NCBI GenBank assembly: GCA_902761535.1 | Contig: CACWKS010000002.1 | Coordinates: 336,127-374,292, forward strand | Source: an uncultured Pseudomonadota bacterium | GTDB taxonomy: Bacteria; Pseudomonadota; Alphaproteobacteria; RF32; CAG-239 | DNA length: 38,166 nt | Reading direction: 5' to 3' | In this document: positions 32,618 to 38,166 of the stretch, in pieces | How positions within the stretch are numbered: position 1 is the stretch's first letter | Layout of the letters: the number at the start of each line of letters is the position of its first letter | The notes under the pieces: generated by a model | Seen by the model: only the letters and a program-made list of their open reading frames with translations | Told to the model about the DNA's origin: nothing | The model's database searches: none | Translations under genes and position numbers: made by a program

Positions 32618-35600
32618 CTACTCCATTGGCTTTATCATTGTTTCAATAGTATTAATTTCATCTTTCGACAAGTTATATTTCTTATATAACTGTTTATCAA
32701 TATCTGTTAACTCATTTTCCCATTTAATATCAGAATTATCACTAAAATTTTGCAATGGAACTAATTGATATACATTTTGGCAAATATTGTTTGAAGATTT
32801 TAACAAACCTACAACAAAACGAAAGAATCTCGTCTTCATATACTTTTGTAAATTTATAGCTTCTTTCGCATTATCATATTCACCTATAGGAAATAACGAA
32901 TCAGTACAAACTGTTAAAGGTCTACCAATATAAGGATATCCAATTATAGCTACTTCTTTTTGAGGTGTAAGTATGCCTGCAGCTCCATTAGATTTTGAAA
33001 TAAAAATTTTCCATTTGTCAATCAAATGTTGGTTTCTGTTAATTCTTTCTCGTTTTATATAACGTCTATCATTGTGCGCACAGAAAACTTCGATGGCGCC
33101 TTCAAAAGGTTGATCCGTTGTCAATTGAGACAGTTCTTCTTTTTTTCCTATGATGCCAAAAGCATTTCTTCCACTTGTAATTGCATTAAAAGAAGTAAAA
33201 TCGCTATGTCGCTTAATTTTATTCACAATACTTACCATTAAATTTAACGGTAAAATTACATCCAAACCATCCTCGAATAAAGGTCTCACCAGACAACTAC
33301 GACCAGAATCTGAACAATTATAGAATTCTACGTTTCCATTAAAATCTTTATCATATAAAAAATAACTTATTGATCCGAGCGAAACATCACTAAATACTCC
33401 ATTATTGCTATGGTGAAAAATTTTTGATATATGATTATGTTCTCTAATGTATTCTCTCAATTTAACAAATGAATGATCCTGAGCTTCTGCCGTGAACCAT
33501 TTGGAAGGAGTAATAAACGAAACATATTTTGATGATATCTTAATTGCAGTCATAATAAACCATGGAAATAATTGTTTCCCTAAAGATTTATTTCTTTCTG
33601 TTTTACTAATATTTTCTTGATATGGTGGATTTCCAACAACTGCCTCTACTTTCATTTTATCACCTTCTTTCATAATTGGGGCATTTAATTGAATTGTATT
33701 AAACGTTTTGTTTTGCAAAATAATATTCGATATTTTTTGATAATCAATATTATTATCTGCGTCTTTAATCTTCAATAAATCATATGAAGTAAATCTTTTT
33801 GCAATACAATCTGTATTCAGACCTAAAACTTCATAAATTCTACGTGTAAATTCATAAGCAACTTTTGATGTAGGTATAGATAATATTGAATTTTCAATCA
33901 ATGAAATATCAATATTAAGCTGTTTACACCTGTTACAAATAGCAATTGCATATTCGCCAGCCTTACTTGCTATATCTAACATCACAACATCTTTTTCTTT
34001 GAGCTTTGTAAAACTTTCATCTGGCAACAATGCAATCATATCCTCACAAACTTTCTGAGGTGTTGTTACTTCCGATGCCGACAACCGATTAAATTTATTA
34101 ATTGCTCTAATAGCTCTTTCTATTGGTTCAATAGTCAAATCATTTGCTAATTTATTTATATTTTGAATTTTATAATCTAATTGCCGCAATACAAAAACAT
34201 TTATATTATTTTTTAATAAGATTAAAATATTTTTTTGCAAATCCAAGTTTTCTGCAATTCTTCTATTATCAGCATTATCAATGACTGAAATCACATTATC
34301 TAAAGATGAAACATTGCTTTTTGATAAGAAAGAAAAAAACAATATACGAGAATAATAAGTCCTAAACTTGTTTCTAATACTTTCTATTTCTTTGTTTGTG
34401 TTGGGTTTGTCATCTTCTTGAGGAGTATTTTTAGGTTCTTTAGGATTTTCAGGAGAATCTGGGGTAGAAGGTGTTTCTAAATCTGTACCATCACCTTCTA
34501 CTGCATCAATGGTAAAACCTTGATTAGAACCTAATTCACCTTGTTTTTCAATCTCTGCTTTAATTTCGGAAACATTTAAAAGAGATAAGTCAATAGGAAT
34601 ATCTCTTGCTTCATCAACAACACTTCTATTACTTGAATATTGACTGATTGCATTTAAAATATCGCTTGGTTCAACCTTATTAATTTTATCTTTATTGAAT
34701 ACAATTATAGGAGATATTCTTAAATCTTCTTCTAAACGCTCTTTTAACCGTAAATTACCTCTTTCATCAACATTGGCATTATATATTTGTGATTTGAGTT
34801 CTTGCATAACAAACATTCTATGTGGATCAAAATCAACCAATAGTGTTTGCGGCTTCATATTATATTTAATCTCTTCACCATCTTTATCTGCCATCTTCTT
34901 TATATATTGATTTTGAAGACGAAAAATAGCTTGGTCATACTCTTGCGGTGATGAGGTATCTTTGAGATAAATCATTGTATCCCATTGTTCGACAGTACTC
35001 CCAGTTAACATACGATTAACCGTTAGTGTTAGTGTCTTTTCGCCCTCTGTTTCGCATTTCTTTATTTTATTTTTAACATCAGTAACACTTTTATAAAGAT
35101 TATACGTGTCAACACCTGAAATATTTATAATTTCATAATCATTCAAATTTTTAAATATATTTTTATTATCTTTTATCAATTGCTCTAAAGCATCACAAGA
35201 AGCACAATATGGCAAAACACAAACAATATGTTGACACATTTTGCCTTCTTTTATCTTAGCATAATCCAAGAAACTTAAGATATTATCATCTGTTTTACTA
35301 CCGTCAATAACCTCAAATAATTCTAAGACTTCTTTTTCAAAAACGAATTTCTTATGGTCACCATTATCTGCTTTTTGAACGGATTTTGGTTTAAGCAATG
35401 CCGAAAATGCATAACTCACCCCTGATTGTTTTAATTCTTGTAACTTTTCTTGTGCAGCTTTACTTGGATTAAAAGCAAACCTAACCATTTGAGGAAAACC
35501 GTAGTATGGATTATCCCATTCTTTTATCGGTTTGCCACGTTCGTCCACATCCTTTAGTAAATTTTCTTTATCCCATCTCTCTTGCTCTTTAACTATATCA

Positions 35601-36724
35601 GAAAATTGACAAAATGTAATAATATCCTCTTTCGAAAACTCACTTCCCATTAAAATACGGTATGGCGTACCAGATAAATGCAATTTAACTTTTGCATTTA
35701 TTTGCTTAACTTGTTCATCAGCAACTTCACTTTCAATATAATCACCAATATCTGCATCTGTTTTTGAAGAAGTATATTTATCTTTAATATCACTTTCATA
35801 ATTTACAGGGGTTAAAACCTTTCCATATTTTTCAGCTCTTGCTCCATAATGCGTTTCATCTACAATCAACAAATCTATTTGACTTTCAAACACTTCTTTG
35901 TGCTTTTCTTTAATCTCAGGACCTTGTAAATCCTGCAATGTTAAAAAGATGACAACTTGTTTACCCTCTTTCAACGTATTGGTTATACTATTTTCTTCTT
36001 TTAATCGTTCGCTGTCCAAAAACTTATATTCTTGAAAATTATCTGCACTTTGGACTGTTTTTTTCCATTCTTCTCTAACATCGGCTTTTGCCGATACCAC
36101 TAATACAATTTTAGCCCCTTTTGTACTATCTGATATTGGCATCTCTTTTGCACAGCACATAGAGGTAAATGATTTACCGAAACGCATCACAGCATACATT
36201 AGAAGATTAGTGCGTCCATTACCAACTGCTTTACAAAAATTATTAATTGCTTCTTGTTGATTTGGTCTTGGAGTCCAATAACCTGTAGACTTATATTCAG
36301 CAACAACAGGCATACTATCTGCTGTTTTATAATATTGATACTTATTTGGCGCAGACTTATAACTGTCAGTGATATCTACTATTGCATTTTCAATATCTTG
36401 CCTTTCTGTATCTTTAAAAAATTCACAGGAATAGTATATATCTTCTTTTACATCAGATTTTTGTAAACGAATTTTATTTAATTCTCTTTCAAGGTATTGA
36501 TGAACAGCAAAATCTCTAAAAAATATTTCATTATTTACCGTTGCTTTATCTTCAAATTCTTTCTGTAAATCGGGAAAATGTTTTTTCCACTCACTAAGTC
36601 TATCTGAAACAGGGCGATATGTGTCTCCCACTTTCAAATAGTTAGGAATGGTATTGGTCTTAAAAGCATATATATGTGGTTCTACACGACCAACAATAAT
36701 CTCATCTAAAACAGTTGTGTCCAT
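32618..36724 (-). CDS. GIY-YIG-like nuclease / SF2 helicase / adenine-methyltransferase fusion (Type ISP-like restriction enzyme)
   Basis: 1368 aa on one chain. The N-terminus (about 15-95) looks like a GIY-YIG/T5orf172 nuclease: HIYAFKTNTIPNYLKVGDTYRPVSDRL. An SF2 helicase follows, with MRFGKS (180-185) as Walker A, DETH (289-292), HLSGTP (349-354) and motif VI QAIFRLQNQ (598-606). A Pro/Thr/Asn-rich linker spans about 740-780. The methylase part has motif X-like TTPQKVCEDM (887-896), motif I-like MLDIASKAGEYA (915-926) and catalytic NPPY (1032-1035), then a target-recognition region to the end. The order nuclease, helicase, methylase, recognition domain matches Type ISP enzymes, which normally carry an Mrr nuclease. 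ATG overlaps the stop of the upstream gene by one base (TAATG). Confidence 0.85.
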   Translation of the reverse strand: MDTTVLDEIIVGRVEPHIYAFKTNTIPNYLKVGDTYRPVSDRLSEWKKHFPDLQKEFEDKATVNNEIFFRDFAVHQYLERELNKIRLQKSDVKEDIYYSCEFFKDTERQDIENAIVDITDSYKSAPNKYQYYKTADSMPVVAEYKSTGYWTPRPNQQEAINNFCKAVGNGRTNLLMYAVMRFGKSFTSMCCAKEMPISDSTKGAKIVLVVSAKADVREEWKKTVQSADNFQEYKFLDSERLKEENSITNTLKEGKQVVIFLTLQDLQGPEIKEKHKEVFESQIDLLIVDETHYGARAEKYGKVLTPVNYESDIKDKYTSSKTDADIGDYIESEVADEQVKQINAKVKLHLSGTPYRILMGSEFSKEDIITFCQFSDIVKEQERWDKENLLKDVDERGKPIKEWDNPYYGFPQMVRFAFNPSKAAQEKLQELKQSGVSYAFSALLKPKSVQKADNGDHKKFVFEKEVLELFEVIDGSKTDDNILSFLDYAKIKEGKMCQHIVCVLPYCASCDALEQLIKDNKNIFKNLNDYEIINISGVDTYNLYKSVTDVKNKIKKCETEGEKTLTLTVNRMLTGSTVEQWDTMIYLKDTSSPQEYDQAIFRLQNQYIKKMADKDGEEIKYNMKPQTLLVDFDPHRMFVMQELKSQIYNANVDERGNLRLKERLEEDLRISPIIVFNKDKINKVEPSDILNAISQYSSNRSVVDEARDIPIDLSLLNVSEIKAEIEKQGELGSNQGFTIDAVEGDGTDLETPSTPDSPENPKEPKNTPQEDDKPNTNKEIESIRNKFRTYYSRILFFSFLSKSNVSSLDNVISVIDNADNRRIAENLDLQKNILILLKNNINVFVLRQLDYKIQNINKLANDLTIEPIERAIRAINKFNRLSASEVTTPQKVCEDMIALLPDESFTKLKEKDVVMLDIASKAGEYAIAICNRCKQLNIDISLIENSILSIPTSKVAYEFTRRIYEVLGLNTDCIAKRFTSYDLLKIKDADNNIDYQKISNIILQNKTFNTIQLNAPIMKEGDKMKVEAVVGNPPYQENISKTERNKSLGKQLFPWFIMTAIKISSKYVSFITPSKWFTAEAQDHSFVKLREYIREHNHISKIFHHSNNGVFSDVSLGSISYFLYDKDFNGNVEFYNCSDSGRSCLVRPLFEDGLDVILPLNLMVSIVNKIKRHSDFTSFNAITSGRNAFGIIGKKEELSQLTTDQPFEGAIEVFCAHNDRRYIKRERINRNQHLIDKWKIFISKSNGAAGILTPQKEVAIIGYPYIGRPLTVCTDSLFPIGEYDNAKEAINLQKYMKTRFFRFVVGLLKSSNNICQNVYQLVPLQNFSDNSDIKWENELTDIDKQLYKKYNLSKDEINTIETMIKPME

Positions 36725-37767
36725 TATGCTTTCTCCACCAAAGACTTAAATGTTATAATTTCTTTTGCACGCCAATCTTTGATTCTACAATATTGAGTGG
36801 TATTGTCTTTGTCAAAAAATGATAATTGCTCCTTTTTTTGAGCCATATCGCACATTGGAACAGTATAAGTTAAACCATCCATCTGCCATATATTCCAAGA
36901 AATTATAGTTGCGATTTCTTGTAGCTGTTTTGCATTAGGTAAAATATTAAACTTGAATTTCATATTGTCGATGAATGTATAAAGCAAGTTTTCTCGTGCT
37001 AACAGCAAATTATCCCCTTGATATTCAAATCCATAAATGCTTTGAAATGCACGAATTGTCCATTTATACCAGTCTTGTATATCCTCGGTATTTTCATTAA
37101 CTACACGCAATTTTCTATCTAAAAGGCCAATACGTTTTTCAATTTCAATATATTTGCCGGTAACTGTATCATATCGACTAACTAAGTATGGAGCTTCACC
37201 ACAAGTAATTTCCATACGATTACTATCAACATACTTCTGCCACGTATGTTTTTTATCATCAGGAAAGACTATTTTTTCTTTTGTTGCTTGCCATTGTTTA
37301 TCTTTAGTATAATTAAAAACATTAGCTCTATCAAACCATTGCTCATCAACTAAATTATTTTGAGCATTACAAATCCAAGATGGTGTAAATACTTCGGCTT
37401 TTTCTCTGGTACGATTTATTTGATTATCACGTGATTTAGCAGCCCTTGGTCGAATAATATTATTTTTACTTCCTGTAATTAATGTCGAAAGAATCTCACA
37501 GTTTGAGCCGTATGCATCACCGTATTCTTCATAATCAGAAGTTGCCCATATAATATTACGCCCTGTTGTTCTATCTTTGATTAAAATATCTAATAACTTC
37601 TTGTTATATTGTAAAATATTTTCTTCGTTAACATCTATCTGCTTTTTAATATAGAAATCAATATATCGAGTTTTATCCACACAACTAAGTATAGCATTAT
37701 ACCTACTTTTAGTTATAATACCTTGATTTATATAACAGTCTACATCAGTTGCAATTTGCATACTCAT
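36724..37767 (-). CDS. Methyltransferase-like partner of the restriction fusion (lacks NPPY)
   Basis: 347 aa, similar to proteins often labelled restriction subunit M. Motif X-like AEVFTPSWICN (124-134), the block EITCGEAPYLVSRYD (186-200) and the motif II-like SIYGFEYQGDNLLLAREN (243-260) are present. I find no catalytic NPPY, NPPF or DPPY, so it is probably not a methylase by itself. It is coupled to the 1368-aa gene by a one-base overlap, so the two products should act together, perhaps as a DNA-binding or activating subunit. GGAG lies somewhat far (12 bp) before ATG 37767; the in-frame ATG at 37761 is possible. Confidence 0.8.
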   Translation of the reverse strand: MSMQIATDVDCYINQGIITKSRYNAILSCVDKTRYIDFYIKKQIDVNEENILQYNKKLLDILIKDRTTGRNIIWATSDYEEYGDAYGSNCEILSTLITGSKNNIIRPRAAKSRDNQINRTREKAEVFTPSWICNAQNNLVDEQWFDRANVFNYTKDKQWQATKEKIVFPDDKKHTWQKYVDSNRMEITCGEAPYLVSRYDTVTGKYIEIEKRIGLLDRKLRVVNENTEDIQDWYKWTIRAFQSIYGFEYQGDNLLLARENLLYTFIDNMKFKFNILPNAKQLQEIATIISWNIWQMDGLTYTVPMCDMAQKKEQLSFFDKDNTTQYCRIKDWRAKEIITFKSLVEKA

Positions 37768-37893
37768 TAATACTTACCACTCCATATTTACAAAGGTAAT
37801 AGTATAATTGTTAGAAATAAAATTCAATGAAGTAATGAGTTATTTAACAACTTCTTTCACCATAGCCGTATTGATAGATAATCATTAAAGTTA

Positions 37894-38166
37894 TTACCAC
37901 TTATCATAGAAAGAATATTTTTCTTTTACTTCTTTGGGCTTGCTAAACCAATTACCAGCTGGATTCGCTAAGTCACCATATATTTCTGATAATAACAAAT
38001 CAGAGGATTCTCTGCCTTCAATTTGTTTGAATTTTCTAGTCAACTCATCATAAATATATACTTCTTCTGGAAGCTGTTTTTCTTTATTGCCAACACTGAC
38101 ATAACCATCCGTTATTAAATGCAATAAACCTTTATTCCAAGATAATTTGTATTCTATCTTAAATTC
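37894..38166 (-). CDS. Partial hypothetical gene cut by the window edge
   Basis: The last 90 codons of a gene whose 5' part lies beyond position 38166; the frame stays open to the edge. Visible blocks are LITDGYVSVGNKEKQL, the acidic EGRESSDLLLSEIYGDL, and a Trp/Lys/Tyr-rich tail (GNWFSKPKEVKEKYSFYDKW). No family recognised. It lies on the same strand 126 bp before the methylase-like gene, so it is probably part of the same defence cluster. Confidence 0.6.
   Translation of the reverse strand, partial: EFKIEYKLSWNKGLLHLITDGYVSVGNKEKQLPEEVYIYDELTRKFKQIEGRESSDLLLSEIYGDLANPAGNWFSKPKEVKEKYSFYDKW

Larger units (their letters stand above)
16824..38166. mobile_element. Integrative element in tRNA-Glu with rolling-circle replication genes and a defence cargo
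   Basis: Right of tRNA-Glu the gene content changes abruptly from housekeeping genes to a serine recombinase, an HUH Rep, an SF1 helicase, a resolvase, DUF3768 and restriction/defence genes, and the DNA becomes visibly more AT-rich from about 24 kb on. I see no relaxase with a coupling protein and no type IV secretion genes. This suggests an integrated plasmid-like or mobilisable element, not a complete conjugative one; further genes may lie past the window. The left boundary is well supported. The right boundary is not seen. Confidence 0.75.

Noticed and set aside
16870..38166. Second copy of the tRNA-Glu 3' end marking the right end of the element
   Set aside because: I looked for the T-arm sequence and its complement and found none; the right end probably lies outside the window.
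1..38166. CRISPR array
   Set aside because: No series of regularly spaced direct repeats was seen.

Overview
The window looks like AT-rich chromosomal DNA of an alphaproteobacterium, probably an uncultured, host- or gut-associated lineage. The evidence is the tpiA-secG-pyrG block divergent from a PpiD-type chaperone, a LexA gene preceded by the alphaproteobacterial SOS box GTTC-N7-GTTC, a divergent polysaccharide deacetylase after lysS, and a DUF3768 gene of the kind carried by alphaproteobacterial mobile elements. I could not run a taxonomic search, so the lineage is inferred.

Left part (1-16.8 kb): core chromosome. It holds a ~138-bp palindromic repeat; pagP (lipid A palmitoyltransferase); pyrG, secG and tpiA; a ppiD-like chaperone; two small lipoproteins, one chagasin-like; tadA; and a lipid module in which a CecR-type TetR regulator lies between aas (acyl-ACP synthetase/acyltransferase) and fadL. 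The perfect palindrome TCAATCGATTGA occurs in both intergenic regions of that module, so the three genes look like a small fatty-acid scavenging regulon. After it come a DUF4177/membrane gene pair, lexA, a pilin-like gene, lysS, a YibQ-type deacetylase and tRNA-Glu(TTC).

Middle part (16.8-26.3 kb): the left end of an integrated element that entered the 3' half of tRNA-Glu. A large serine recombinase reads into the tRNA gene, so its last 15 residues are antisense tRNA sequence. Next come a 54-codon gene missed by ordinary length cut-offs, an acidic protein, a rolling-circle HUH Rep with motifs 1-3, an SF1 helicase, a small resolvase, a C39-like cysteine protease candidate, a DUF3768 protein, further small genes and two membrane proteins.

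Right part (26.3 kb to the end): a minus-strand defence cluster. In transcription order it has a gene cut by the window edge, a 347-aa methylase-like protein, a 1368-aa GIY-YIG-like/helicase/adenine-methylase fusion resembling a Type ISP restriction enzyme, a frameshifted DUF5677-like remnant, RloA, RloB, and a 1235-aa protein with a nuclease-like N-terminus. No second copy of the tRNA 3' end is visible, so the element probably runs past the right edge.

A signal that cuts across the regions: three minus-strand genes (at 5.8, 23.2 and 24.1 kb) each have a leader whose intrinsic terminator ends only about 18-32 nt before the start codon. In at least two of them an upstream arm can pair with sequence next to, or overlapping, the terminator stem. 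They look like one class of attenuator, found once on the chromosome and twice on the element.
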